Below, piece by piece: positions 1 through 11,124 of a stretch of 64,000 nucleotides of DNA (position 1 is the first letter of the stretch; each line of letters starts with the position of its first letter). The notes under the pieces are model-generated. The model saw nothing but the letters and a program-made list of their open reading frames with translations, had not been told where the DNA came from and ran no database searches. Origin of the DNA: Hippasteria phrygiana (Eukaryota > Echinodermata > Asteroidea > Valvatida > Goniasteridae); contig JAZGUH010000412.1 of the NCBI GenBank assembly GCA_037893225.1, forward strand, positions 1,798,001 through 1,862,000, in the 5' to 3' direction. A program made the position numbers and the translations under genes.

Positions 1-344
1 ACCAATTAACCCTTAAATCTTAACATAGGACACACACATCTATAACCTTTTAAATACAGTAAAAGCCACATCCTAAGTTCAATCAGAAAATAGAAGAAAT
101 ACAACATACCTGTACAAATGAAAAGACAAATGGAGACACTGGTGAGCTGGCTGAAATCACTGTGGACTGTATTGCATCTGGGATCAGAATGACCACCAGA
201 ACAAAGGTACCTGGTCAGCCCCAGTGTCTCTGCAGGCTGTTGCACAACATGTGACTCTTGTCTACGGCTGTTTCATGTGGCTCAAATCCTTACACATGAA
301 ATAGTCACATTGCAATAAACAGTGGTTAATGAATATTCAAAAAA
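1..344. other. No gene seen (left edge)
   Basis: AT-rich sequence with no supportable coding region, RNA gene or repeat boundary. The short open frame on the minus strand has no recognisable motif. Confidence 0.4.
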
Positions 345-1500
345 ATGGGGGGGGGGGGGGGGGGTGTCCATCTACCAGATGGGTCCTCTACACATTCTTT
401 TTCTATTTGTGGGAAAGGTTGGATGAAGAAAGATTCTGTTGAGCAAGGTCTCATTATCGGTTTTTACGTAAGTGACTGGTCTTGCAGAAATTGTTTCTGT
501 ATATTTACGAATAGGTTGGTGGGTATGCCAGCCGTGTGGATGTGTGACTGACCCACCCAAAGCGTAATTTCTTTCTTTCCTTTTTAAAAATGGAATACGC
601 TTCGAGGGAGTCAGTTTTAGCCACTATTTCTGCAAGATGACAGTCCCGGTATGTGCTGGCTACGTTAGAAGAATAATCAGTGGATTCTTTGATGGATCAT
701 TCCAAGAAGTAGCCGCAGCGAGTCCGAACTTATCTGGGGGAGGGGGGGGGGGGGGGAGGATTTGTAAAGGCATCAACAAAATCTCTCTTTCCATTCTTTT
801 TCTATTTGTGGGAAAGGTTGGATGAAGAAAGATTCTGTTGAGCAAGGTCTCATTATCGGTTTTTACGTAAGTGACTGGTCTTCCAGAAATTGTTTCTGTA
901 TATTTACGAATAGGTTGGTGGGTATGCCAGCCGTGTGGATGTGTGACTGACCCACCCAAAGCGTAATTTCTTTCTTTCTTTTTAAAAAAAATGGAATACG
1001 CTTCGAGGGAGTCAGTTTTAGCCACTATTTCTGCAAGATGACAGTCCCGGTATGTGCTGGCTACGTTAGAAGAACAATAAGTGGATTCTTTGATGGATCA
1101 TTCTAAGAAGTAGCTGCAGCGAGTCCGAGCTTATCTGGGGGAGGGGGGGGGGGGGGGAGGGGGAAGTTTGTAAAGTCATCATCAACAAAGCCGATCCTCA
1201 TTCTTCCTTGTTTTTTTCTAAAACAACCACCATAAAACATTGATGGAGTTGGAGGATGAACGACTCTGTTGGTGGTGCTCTCCTATTTAATAATTTTATA
1301 TTGGTGACTGGTCTGCAGAAACTGTTTTTGTGTATCTATGTAATTCCGCTGGTTGGTGTGCCAGCCGTGTGGCTGTACAATCGACTCACCCAGAGCGTGG
1401 TTATTAATCATTTCTTATCTGTGGAGCACGCTTCTTGGGAGTCGGTTTATGGCCACTGTTTCTGCAGAGTGTCAGTCAGCGGGTTAGTTTTGTGGCACTG
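345..1500. repeat. ~400-bp tandem repeat with poly-G tracts, three units
   Basis: The block starting CATTCTTTTTCTATTTGTGG at 393 recurs almost exactly at 792 (period 399). A diverged third unit starts near 1199 (about 407 bp further). Each unit is associated with a run of 14-20 G (about 349-364, 730-757, 1143-1160). Units 1 and 2 share nearly every base, so that duplication is recent, while unit 3 is much older. The short open frames across these units are copies of each other and carry no known domain. Confidence 0.85.
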
Positions 1501-1677
1501 TCAATACACCAAACGTCCGGGGGCCAATTATTTATGTCTTTCCCAGAGAGCGGGAGTTTCAAAAACTCGTCTCTGGTCTTGGCCACGCTAGGACATGTTG
1601 GCGTAACAACATGTGGCTTCTTGTTTTAATTTACTCAATGACTTATTTTTACCGGTGATAATATGCTGCGCCCCATG
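1501..1677. other. Spacer, no gene seen
   Basis: Unannotated sequence between the tandem repeat and the terminal LTR fragment of element A. It probably marks the place where the rest of A's 3' LTR was lost or replaced. Confidence 0.35.
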
Positions 1678-1726
1678 CTCAGTATCTGGGGAGTTGGACA
1701 GTTAGCGGATACTGCGTGCCCCCACA
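1678..1726 (-). repeat. Element A 3' LTR remnant (first 49 bp)
   Basis: Identical to 26019-26067. It starts TG on the minus strand just after a polypurine-like run. Similarity stops abruptly below 1678, so the rest of this LTR has been deleted or replaced. Confidence 0.6.
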
Positions 1727-2360
1727 AATTCCCTGCTTTAAGACCACGCGACCCGAGTGGTCCAGACTGTGTAAAATATGATTCCAAATGTTTCATTGTA
1801 CAATATCAATAATTGCAGATTGGCAAGAATAAATTCTCAATATTCAAGCTATTTCTTTGGAGAACAACAATTAAACAACTCCAGAACAATCAGCAAAAAT
1901 ATACAATGTAGCTTGCAACGGCTGATCAAAAGCAGACCAGACTACCTCTGTATAGTACACTGCTTTTCTTTCTATAGCGACACTGGCACATTTTTGGAAT
2001 TGAACAATAAAGTATGAATTTAACCATACAAAACATCCTTCTGAAACTACATACTTGAATACATGTAGGCCAAAATGAAAAACCTGATATAAAAACAACT
2101 TTTAATATCCTTAACCGTGACTTCCAAAGGCGCTAATGAATACATTTATCATAACAACAACTATGGCTGAAGTCCATAAAATCGGCAATGTGCTAAACCA
2201 CTGATTCTAAGGTAAACACATTATAAATACACACACATATTCAGTCCTTGCATTCTGTTCCTAACAAGTATTAAGGCTAGGCAACCAAAGTAGAAGTCAA
2301 GGCTCAATAACTATACATTAAAGTTAATGCAACAAAATCACTATTTCTCCAGCTGTTTAT
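1727..2360. other. Non-coding region between the SGNH ORF and the 3' LTR of element A
   Basis: About 630 bp of AT-rich sequence downstream of A's last ORF. No coding signal is seen. The purine-rich AAAGCAGGGAA next to 1727 (minus strand) is the candidate polypurine tract. Confidence 0.4.
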
Positions 2361-2949
2361 TTATTGGATGTGTCTGAAAATGAGCTCTCTTAGGCCTCGA
2401 CAATACTTGGCCACACCCTCTTGATTTAAATGACATCCGTCCTCATGGATGTACTTCGGATAATTAACCTTTCTCTGGGCGTATTGGTAAACCTTTGGAT
2501 TTTCCTGAAGTTCCCTAGCGAGAATAGCATTGAATCGTCGGACCCGATGGTTGAATGTGGCAACTTGTACCTGTCCCTGGCGTGTTATTTTAGTGCGCTG
2601 AACTACAGAGAGTGATACAATACGCGCAGCGACAACACCCTTGGATTCAAGCAAATCAAGAAAACGAAGCGTGTCCTGAAGTAGAACAGCAGGGGTGACT
2701 TCTGGGCTACAGAGATCATTTGTCCCCATATCAATAATTAATACATCAATTTTCCTCTTTTTCATCTCACGCACATAGTGATCAGGACTAGAGAATATTC
2801 TAGCATAAGTTAAGCCTGGATGGCCTTCTACAGACAGGGTACACGCATCTTGAACACCAATATAATCACAAACTAACTGCTGGCTTCTTTGAGCATCTCT
2901 CGAAAGTCGAGCAATAAATGAATGGCTAAATAGAAAAATGTGTGGCTAC
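2361..2949 (-). pseudogene. SGNH/GDSL-hydrolase-like ORF of Gypsy element A
   Basis: An open frame that starts directly after a stop codon, so no ATG is evident for the N-terminal part. The SGNH blocks appear in order: FSHSF (block I-like serine, near 2920-2934), DMGTNDLCS (block III with the GxND asparagine, near 2720) and EDGCHLNQEG near the C-terminus (block V, DxxH). SGNH hydrolases are typically esterases or lipases, but the substrate here is unknown. It occupies the env position after integrase and matches a similar ORF in element B (16648-18061), so it is a shared gene of this retroelement lineage. The upstream integrase is truncated and joins this region almost directly. The missing start and that deletion make it probably non-functional. 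The domain call rests on motif spacing. Confidence 0.65.
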
Positions 2950-2959
2950 GAATTCTCTG

Positions 2960-5250
2960 TCATATTTGTATACGTGTGAAATGTTTAAGCTGGCTTCCAG
3001 AACATGTGGCAAAATATAGTAAAAGAGATACTAGTGAGATACTGTGTGGTGTGCTGTTGTAAATAAATACCAAATGTGGGAGGAGTTTTAGCCAGTTCCT
3101 ACGGTTTTTGAGTTCAACAGATTTGATGAGACCACAGAGCGTTCTGTTGAAACGCTCTGTCTGCCCATTACCTTGTGGGTGGTAAGGGGTGGTTCTAGTT
3201 TTGCGTATACCATACAGGTTGCATAGTTCTTGCACAAGGTGACTCTCAAAATTCCTGCCCTGATCCGAATGGATCTGGGAAGGAATACCGTAGTGTACGA
3301 ACCACTGATCATGCAGACTTTGAGCCACTACTTTTGCAGTCTGATCCCTGCAGGGGGTGGCTAGCGCAAACTTAGTGAAAGCGTCTGTCATGACCAAGAC
3401 ATCCTCGACATTGCCATGACCTTTATCCAACTTGAGAAAATCTATCGCTAAACGCTCCAAGGGCCGGAAAGCCAGAAGGTGGCGCATTGGGGGCCGGACT
3501 GCTGGTGTGGAAGCCTTGGCCACAGTGCACTGAAAACAATTTTGAATGTATTCTTTCACCTGAACATTCATACTTGGCCAATAACAACGACTCTTGATCA
3601 ATCCTAAAGTTCTCCCTACACCCTGATGTCCCCATTGACCATGAGCAACCTTTATAATTTCAGACTGCAGTTGCTTTGGGACAAGCAATTGAAACACTTG
3701 CCCAGGACCAGGATCACCAACTGCTCTGTACAACACACCATGTCGTTCAACTAATTGGGGCCACTCCTTTAGCCAACCTTTGACCTCTTTCGTACTTTGA
3801 CCTGGACTCAGACCACCTATTCCTGGGTCCTAACGGTGATCCCATAGACACCACACTTCAGTAAGGGCATCGTCCCCCTTTTGTATTACAGCCAAATCTG
3901 AATGAGAATATGATGACAGTACCGAAGATGCAACCATGGGTGGTTCTTCGACCACTCCCTCTTCCCGCACTTGAACGAGTACTGGCGTTTCGGCTGAGTG
4001 CAACTGATGAGGCAAAGGGGTACACTGCATAATGGTCTGTAATTCCTCAGCAATTTGTGGCACTGCTTGGTCAGGCGGGTTGCGGCTAAGCGCGTCTGCG
4101 CATTTGTTTGAACGTCCCGATCGATACCTGATTTCGAGGTCAAACGCGGCCAACTGAGCGACCCATCGCTGCTCCGTGGCTCCCAGTTTAGCAGTCTGAA
4201 GATGGGCAAGAGGGTTGTTATCTGTCCACACCGTAGTGTGCCTACCCAACAGATACTCTTGAAACTTCTCTGAAATGGCCCACTTAAGGGCAAGTAACTC
4301 CAACTTAAAACTTGACAAGTCGGAATAACCCTTCTCTGCCCCCCTCAGACCACGACTGGCTTAAGCCACGGGGTGCAAGTGGCCACCTGCATCATACTGC
4401 GAAAGGCAAGCTCCGAGGCCCTTTAACGATGCATCTACTTCTACAACAAAATCGCGATCAAACCGCGGATAGGCTAGGACCGGTGCACTGCAGAGTGCCT
4501 GTTTTAGCAACCTGAAAGCTTCATCAGCTTCTGTTGGCCATTCCATAGGTCCCTTGGACTTCCCTGCTTTTGACGCTGCTTTGCTCACAAGCGCATGCAA
4601 AGGCACAGCAGTCTTAGCGAAATCTTTGACATAGCGCCTATAATAGGACGCGAGTCCAAGAAACGACCTCAATCGTTCCACATTAGTAGGAACTGGCCAA
4701 TCTCTAATGTGTTCTATCTTGCTAGGGTCAACAGACACTCCCTTGTCACTAACGATATGGCCCAAATGGGACACAGAACTCATAAACAACTGGCATTTTG
4801 AACCATTTAGTTTTAGCTCATTTCGAGTCAGCCTACTGAACACTTTGTCTAGTCTTTCTAAGTGTTCACCCATGCTTACAGAAAATACAAGCAAATCGTC
4901 CAAATACAGGACGAGTTCGGACAGATTCATATCAGCGAAAATCAACTCCACCACACGCTGAAATGTGCTTGGACTATTTGTCAGTCCCTGAGGCATTCGA
5001 AGAAACTCATAGAGTCCCCATGGAACACGAAAGGCATTTTTTAGTATGGAGTCTGGGTGTAAGGCCACTTGGAAATAACCATGGGCTAGATCGAGTGAAG
5101 AAAATAGCCGGGCACCCCCTAATGACTCTAATGTCTCCTCTATTCTAGGGAGTGGGAATGCATCCTTCTCAGTTTTTGCATTCAGGCACCTGTAATCTAT
5201 GCACAAGCGCAACTGCCCATTTTTCTTCCTGACCAGAACCACAGGACTGG
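2960..5250 (-). pseudogene. Element A pol: reverse transcriptase, RNase H, integrase (broken)
   Basis: One reading frame interrupted by nonsense codons. The RT part (from 5242) has the motif A aspartate in SLDLAHGY and the catalytic YLDD box. RNase H follows with LELLALKW, TDNNPL and ADALSR. Integrase has the HHCC zinc-binding region (HQGVGRTL ... CFQCTVAK) and the core motifs DFLKLD, HSDQGRNF and ERFNRT. Breaks: a TAA at 4359-4361 in place of the tyrosine of the conserved YASRGL motif, a TAG at 3830-3832 between RNase H and integrase, and a one-base deletion near 5250 at the PR-RT join. Integrase loses its C-terminal ~200 residues just after the NSTPHS motif. RT copies the RNA genome, RNase H removes the template and integrase inserts the cDNA; this copy can do none of these. 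Confidence 0.9.
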
Positions 5251-6531
5251 CTACTGACTCGCCGACCTCCTAATAATGTTCCTATCCAGAAGATCTTGCA
5301 ACAGCTTCTTGACTTCTGACGTTTGACTTGGGACAATTCTTCGATACGGTAAGTTTATAGCTTTGTCATCTGACAATTTGACTTCATGAGGGATTAAATC
5401 ACAGTACCCTACATCAAATGGACCCATCGAAAATGCACTCTCATGTTTCTGTACTAAACGAGCTGCCGAAACAGCATCTGTTGCTTCTAAATTCTTAAGG
5501 CTGAGACCGGGAGGTAACAAATATGTTGACCCATCTGGGAATGTAAACAATTCCCTTTGTTTGCTATCTGGATTATCTTTCAAATCCTTATCATGCAAAT
5601 CTACACTAGGCCCCTCATCACGCCTGGGATCAACAACTACCTGGTGAATACATACTTCAAAAGAATTGTTATTGGAATTGACCAAAACTTCTTTGTTCAC
5701 CTGTACCTCATATGCCACTGCAACCCTAGTGAGTGCAGGGATAATTAATTGCTCAGAACTCTCATTTGCCACAAATACAGAAACTTGACTTGTGCCAGTT
5801 TGATGCATACTATCCACAACTCTAACCAAACCAAATGTGGAATCCTCTTTGACACAGGGGGAACATGACTGCACTAATAATGGCTTGACCTCTGAACTGG
5901 CCTGAGACCCACCCAAGCAACAATCAACACGTTTAACAGTGAATGGAGGTATGGTCACGGGTTCCCGTGCCCAGACCTCATAGACTTCTGTTTGTGCTTC
6001 TTCAGACCAAAGCTGTTGTGCTTCATTTACTTCCACAGATTTAAACCACTGCAAGGCTAGGTCCCATTCCTGATCCTCACAAACCAGTGCTGAGCTTTTC
6101 ATCTTTGATGACAGAGCACGCAATACATTACAACCAAGCAAGACAGGGTATTTATCTCTACTGGCAGCTTCATCGCTCAATACCAAAAAACTGGCTGCAA
6201 ATTGCTGGCCAAATATCTCAATGGGGGTCTCTAAATAACCTTCTACTGGAACGGCTAAGCCGTTGACACCAACAAGCTTAACAAATGTGCCCACTTCATG
6301 TAATTTCCCTACTTTCTCTGCTAAATGGTTGTGATAAAACTCGGCTGACACCAATGATGTGACTGCCCCAGTGTCTAGCACACAATCTGCGGGGACCCCA
6401 GCTACTAGGATGGTTGCTGTAGGACTGCTTGCAATTAGCTTTTCCTTTTCTGAAGCTGAAATTACCCTATCCAAATTAATAGGTTCGTTATTGACTGATT
6501 GCTTTGTAGGCTCAAAATCGCCCTCCGGCAC
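5251..6531 (-). pseudogene. Element A retropepsin (aspartic protease) and PR-RT linker
   Basis: A 426-residue frame. The catalytic triad DTGA (in VLDTGAVTSLVS) lies about 60 residues in, and a flap/substrate region ends in VLLGCNVL, as in Gypsy proteases. The long segment that follows, up to the RT fingers (LLQDLLDRNIIRRS), resembles the equivalent region of element B, including LPPG, FSMGPFD and the PYRRI motif before RT. It lies in the same frame as the capsid part of A's gag, which suggests the ancestor had gag and pro in a single frame. The protease would process the Gag-Pol polyprotein. The frame ends at a stop next to the one-base deletion near 5250. Confidence 0.85.
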
Positions 6532-6539
6532 AGTGCCCT

Positions 6540-7576
6540 CTATGGCGGAGGCACCACATTTCCCACTTCCTTCTTTTGGTCGGAATTGGGTTGTACATTA
6601 GATGTGTTTTTCTCTTGTCCATGCAAATTCTTTTGCTTGAAGCAATTTTCTAGCGTATGACCCAGCTTCTTGCAAAATGAGCACCGAGGTATTGATTTAT
6701 TTGGACTACCCCTACCCTTCTCAATCCCGGTAGCTAAGCGATCCAACCGCTCATTCATGAGGGTCTGTTGTTGAACAAGTTTGTCCACGCTAGACACTAG
6801 ACTTTTGTGGCTACTAACCAAGTCTCCCAACACTTTACGAAGCATAATCCACCCTGCAGTCTATGTGTTCTACAGAAAACACCTGGTTAGCAGTATCCTT
6901 ACTGGGAGTGGAAATACGGGTTTCATCATCACAGAACAGTCTTAGGGCTAAATTCCGTATCTCAAAAAATGACATCTTTGGGTTATCCACCACAAGTCTT
7001 CGTAATTCCCTACGCACTGAGAGGTCGGTTACACCCCTAACAAACTGCTCTTTGAGGGCCCCCTCCTTCAGCTGACACAGCTCCGCCTTTTCTTTGGGGT
7101 CCCTTGCTGCAGCCTCCATCCGATCATACAACCGTATGATCAAACGGCTAAAATCAGTGAGGCTCTCACCGTCCAGTTGCCGCTCTCTGGAATAGAAGGC
7201 ATGGTTCAAAGATTGAACCGTTTCCGGTGAGCCAAACCTAGCTTGCAATAGTTCACAAAGTTTAGAGAATTCAGCTCTTTCAACTATTGGGCAACAAAGT
7301 ACCTCCTCACGAGCAGCACCCGTGAGGTACTGGGTCCATTGCAGTAGCAACTTTCTGTTCATCGTTGAGACTTAGTTGCCTTGCATAAGTCTCAAGGTTA
7401 TCAAGCCAGTCTTTAAGAGAAGGGTCTCCCGACTTCCGTGGGAAACCACAGAACTTAGCTAGTTTGACAGTGGGTGCTCGCTGATAACGTAAATTTGAAA
7501 ATGCATTGGCCAGAGTCTAAGCTAAGGCCTGATTAGATTTAGAAATGGCCTCTGCCATTGCTTCAGGCACAGACAT
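6540..7576 (-). pseudogene. Element A gag (capsid and nucleocapsid), frameshifted
   Basis: The gag start is the ATG at 7576-7574, whose frame meets an in-frame TAG about 19 codons in. A frameshift near 7340 leads into the capsid frame (7362-6835), with the Gypsy gag pattern AAREEV, FGSPETVQSLNHAF, LTDFSRLIIRLYDRM and RRELRRLV. A second frameshift near 6845 leads to the nucleocapsid part, with a CCHC knuckle CSFCKKLGHTLENC. The capsid assembles the particle and the knuckle binds RNA. Element B's gag (11125-12234) is clearly homologous. At least one stop and two frameshifts make this copy dead. Confidence 0.85.
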
Positions 7577-7675
7577 TGTTGTACTCTAGATAGTGCCACA
7601 CTCAACCAGCAACATACATATAAACTATAATACAAAATACTTGTACATAATTACACGTAGCGAATCTGTGCCATA

Positions 7676-9069
7676 TGTAGCCCAGCGCTCAGCGACAGCA
7701 AAAGTGCAACAGCGCCCTCATGCGACAGCGGTGTACTTGCTATATTCTCGCCATTGTGTATCCAAACGTTTTCGTCTGCAGAAACTTTGCTCAAAAGTAT
7801 CAACAGCCATCTCATTGTTAACATTGTTTTTTATATTGTGATTTGATTGTCATCTTGTGATTTGATTATCACCAACTCCTTTAGCCTACAGTTGGCTCTC
7901 AGGTATGTAGATCATCACCGTATTTTGGGGGTTTTAAAAGATAAGTTGTATTGCTGTGTGAAGCAAATGGCTGTATGGGTAATCACATGCTAAATGGTTA
8001 TAATCAAGGGATAATGCGCTATTTTGTTTAATATTGATTGCAAATCTGATATCGAATAGGTTGATTGGAAACTGCATCATATCAGGTCACATTTTCGTAC
8101 ATTAAGATTACATTCTTATGATGTGGGGAAACCATAAGTTAGCTTTTGATTGTTTTTTCTTGGACCAATTTTGGTTTTTAAAGATATGGGGTTAATGCAT
8201 TCTCACCAGTACATTTTGTGCATGTACATGTTAAAAAGTGCATGTTGTCGGGTTGTTAATGAAAATAAATAGCCTAAGTAATGCTTACACTGTGTACCTT
8301 GTAGGTGGGTAAGTGTAACAACATAAAAGAGTTGAATTTATGATACATGACAATGGTTAGAGTAATTATTGCCATGATACGTGTAGTTTACATGTGTCCT
8401 TGCTTTTGACATGTATTGGCAATTGTTGTGTTTCTACATGGATAGACGTGTTAATAGAGTGCATGTAAGTGGTGTGCTGCATGTACATGTATTTTTGTTA
8501 TGTTTTATATTGCTCTCAGGAACTTCTCAGTATCGTGTGCAGTCCTCACTGTGGGATTCTTTGAGCAACCAGAGAGAGTTCCCTAGCCAAGTAAATCTGG
8601 TGAATTGCTTCACCGACGTTAACTGCCTGTAATTGCCAGACACCGAACAACCATGCGAGTGTTGGTTGGATCCTCTGGACTGTGGCACTATTTGTGGAGA
8701 TAGCCCGCAAGCTGAGTTTGATAAACTGTTCTGCCCATCTCCTTCTGGGGTCACCCTGCTGTCTCGTAGGAGTCGTCTGCTGTCTCGTAGGAGTCGTCTG
8801 CGGTCTCGTAGGAGTCGTCGTGGGGGATTGCCCAGAGTGGAAATTGGACATTGACACGTTCGGAGCTCCAGTTGTGAACTTTGCATTTGCCGGCCGGCAT
8901 TTATTGTTTACGCGTTGTTATACAATATCCTTTTAAAATATCCTTTCTAATTCGATTGTATTGATTATATTGATTGATCGTTTGGCCAAACAGAATTATT
9001 GTTGCGAATAAAACTGATTGCAATTTATTTCATGGTCATTTTCCTGTGTCCTACCTTAAACGGGTTACA
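7676..9069 (+). repeat. Element C 5' LTR (1394 bp)
   Basis: Starts TGTAGCCCAGCG and ends CGGGTTACA. It matches the 3' LTR almost base for base but contains about 152 bp (near 8221-8371) missing from the 3' copy. It carries three 21-bp tandem repeats (8757-8820), and the AATAAA at 9007-9012 is a candidate polyadenylation signal. The short open frames inside it are not genes. Confidence 0.93.
8757..8822 (+). repeat. 21-bp tandem repeat in the element C LTR, three units
   Basis: Units of the form TGTCTCGTAGGAGTCGTCTG, in which the third differs slightly. The same array is in the 3' LTR at about 24310-24375, so it belongs to the LTR family. Confidence 0.85.
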
Positions 9070-9073
9070 ATTT

Positions 9074-9091
9074 TGGCGATCTTGCCAGGAC
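9074..9091 (+). promoter_or_regulatory. Putative primer-binding site of element C
   Basis: TGGCGATCTTGCCAGGAC lies 4 bp after the LTR end and starts TGG, complementary to a tRNA CCA end. The tRNA was not identified. Confidence 0.6.
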
Positions 9092-9294
9092 CCATTTGTT
9101 TGAAGTAGGATTTATCAGGGAAATATTTTAGTGTGTATTTTGCAACTACCTGTCGTTTTTATTTATTTCAATATCTGATTATTTGCATATGTACTGAGAG
9201 CCAACAGTTGCACAATTTACCATTTTTTTTCTAATTTAGCTAGGCAAAGTTTTAGGTGCACAGTTTGATTGCAAGTTAAGTTCAGCAGTAAGCA

Positions 9295-10330
9295 ATGGCG
9301 AGTGAGGCAGCATTTCAGCGTGACGTAACTGAGTGGTGTAAAAAGGAGGATATTCGTCCTAGCCACGCCCTTCTCTTGAAAACAGCTGTCGTCCTCACTG
9401 ACACCACGGAGGACATCCTTATCGCTCTTGCCAAACTCATTCAACATCTCCTCAGTGTCTCGCGTAGGGAGAGAAATGACACTACACAGCTCCTGTGTGA
9501 GTTTAAAGAAGATATTTCCGATGTGGTACTGCCCTCTTCCGGCGAGGTCACACTGAATCTCTCTGGCTGTCAGGTGAGGTTTAAAGTTCACCGGTTGGGA
9601 GTTGTAATTAAGAGCCGAGTTAGGGTACAAGATCTGGTTGACCGGGGTTTGATACCTAAAGAGAAAACGTCTGGTAACCAGCTAGGGGAGGCCCTTGCAC
9701 GCTGCACCCTAAACAGCAGCAGAAAACTACGGCCGTTTTCCGGGAGCAAGACACCAGCCAAAGATGAGGATGTTTTTGAGACATGGATTGAGCTAGCCAA
9801 GGGACAGCTTGAGGAAGAAGAAGACGATCAAGAAAAGAGAAGGCGTGTTAGAGAAGCCCTTCGCCCTCCTGCAGCAAACATTATTTCAGATTTACGAAGA
9901 GACCAGCAAGCTGCGACTTCAGATGATTATTTGGCTGCTCTGGAGTTAGCCTTTGGTGGAACCGAATCTCCAACCGAGTTGCATGTTATGTTTCATTCCT
10001 GTCATCAACAACAAGGAGAGACCCCATCTGACCATTTGGCTCGCCTTCAAGGCATTCTGCGTAGATTGATCCGGAAAGGTGGAGTGGAGAGAGAGAAGAA
10101 AGATGGCTTGCTGCTCTCCCAGTTCATCAAGGGCATCCTTTATGATGAGTTGCTTTTGGTCAACTTGCAGTTGAAGGACAAAATCTCACAACCCCCTCAA
10201 TACCTCCAACTGCTGCAGATGGTTAGACGAGAGGAAGCGGAGCAGATGGCAAAGACATCTCGCCGGACTACTTCAGGTCCTCTTAAGACAGAAGCGAAAA
10301 CATTCCATCAAGTCGCAGGCGTTGAGGTAG
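9295..10330 (+). pseudogene. Element C gag, PNMA-like, C-terminus lost
   Basis: The ATG at 9295 opens about 345 residues. The central part KLRPFSGSKTPAKDEDVFETW, then EKRRRVREALRPPAANII and the heptad-rich helices that follow, has the layout of the PNMA (paraneoplastic Ma antigen) capsid family, which derives from Ty3/Gypsy gag. An N-terminal ~130-residue region precedes it, as in PNMA proteins. The protein should form the capsid. Near 10330 the frame runs into the truncated LTR of element B and ends a few codons later, so any zinc knuckle and the whole protease are missing. The PNMA assignment is by motif recall. Confidence 0.75.
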
Positions 10331-10523
10331 CTTCTAATCACAACGATGCCTGACTAATCGGAATCTAATCTTGTTCAATCGTACTCCAATCAGCATAAAT
10401 TGTTAATCTGTCTGTCTTCGAATAAAACATTGATCAGAATCAAAACAGTGGATGCATCAGCTGTGTCTTTTTCCAGAGACCCCAGGAACCCTAATTCGCA
10501 AGAATTAAACTAATTATACTACA
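10331..10523 (+). repeat. Element B 5' LTR, truncated to its last 193 bp
   Basis: Matches 18590-18782 of the 3' LTR with very few differences. The first ~363 bp of the LTR are missing, and C gag sequence abuts directly, so a deletion crossed this junction. Confidence 0.88.
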
Positions 10524-11124
10524 GTTTTATGGTAACACGGATGGGGTGGATGCTGTTCAGACACCGGTGTTGCTGATTTGGCGACGGAGATCCAGGCTGA
10601 GTGAAAGTTTTGAGGCTGCCGAGCGGTGAGCGTGTGCGGAGCCAAGCGGCCGTGGGTTGCAGACGGCGTGGTGCTGCATGAGAGTCGGTGTTCGTGGAGT
10701 GGACCAGCGTAACCTGAGCCAGCCGGCCGGGGACGGGTGCCGGGCGACTGGTGGGCGAGGGAGGAGTCCATGGCGGACGGGCCGAAGAACCGCTGACGGA
10801 TCCGTGGTGTGCAGCGACGTAGCGAGTGTGTGGGTCGAGGATCTCAGCCGTCGGGGAATACTGTCCAAGAATCAAGTGAACTGGACCGAATAATTTATGA
10901 TCGTGTGAGCTGTAGTTGCTTTTTGGTACCGGTAACATGTGTCTGTTTACAGTTTACATGTATACATACGAGAAATTAGAATTCCAGTCAGTGCAGGTAA
11001 AAGTTTCGATTTTCTTTCGATTGTGATTAGAATTTTGAGTGAATTGTGTTGATTTTCCAGTAATTGAGTTTCAGGCTAGTGTAAAGTTTTATACTGGGCG
11101 ATTCTTTGTATTGTGCTTGAGGAA
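10524..11124. other. Element B leader
   Basis: Untranslated leader between LTR and gag. TGGTAACACGGATGGGGT, starting 6 bp after the LTR end, is a candidate primer-binding site. A GC-rich stretch (10560-10870) has open frames on both strands that look incidental. Confidence 0.45.

Noticed and set aside
8411..8936. Open frames duplicated at 8411-8936 and 23964-24489
   Set aside because: They lie inside the two LTRs of element C and include its 21-bp repeat; duplication is explained by the LTRs.
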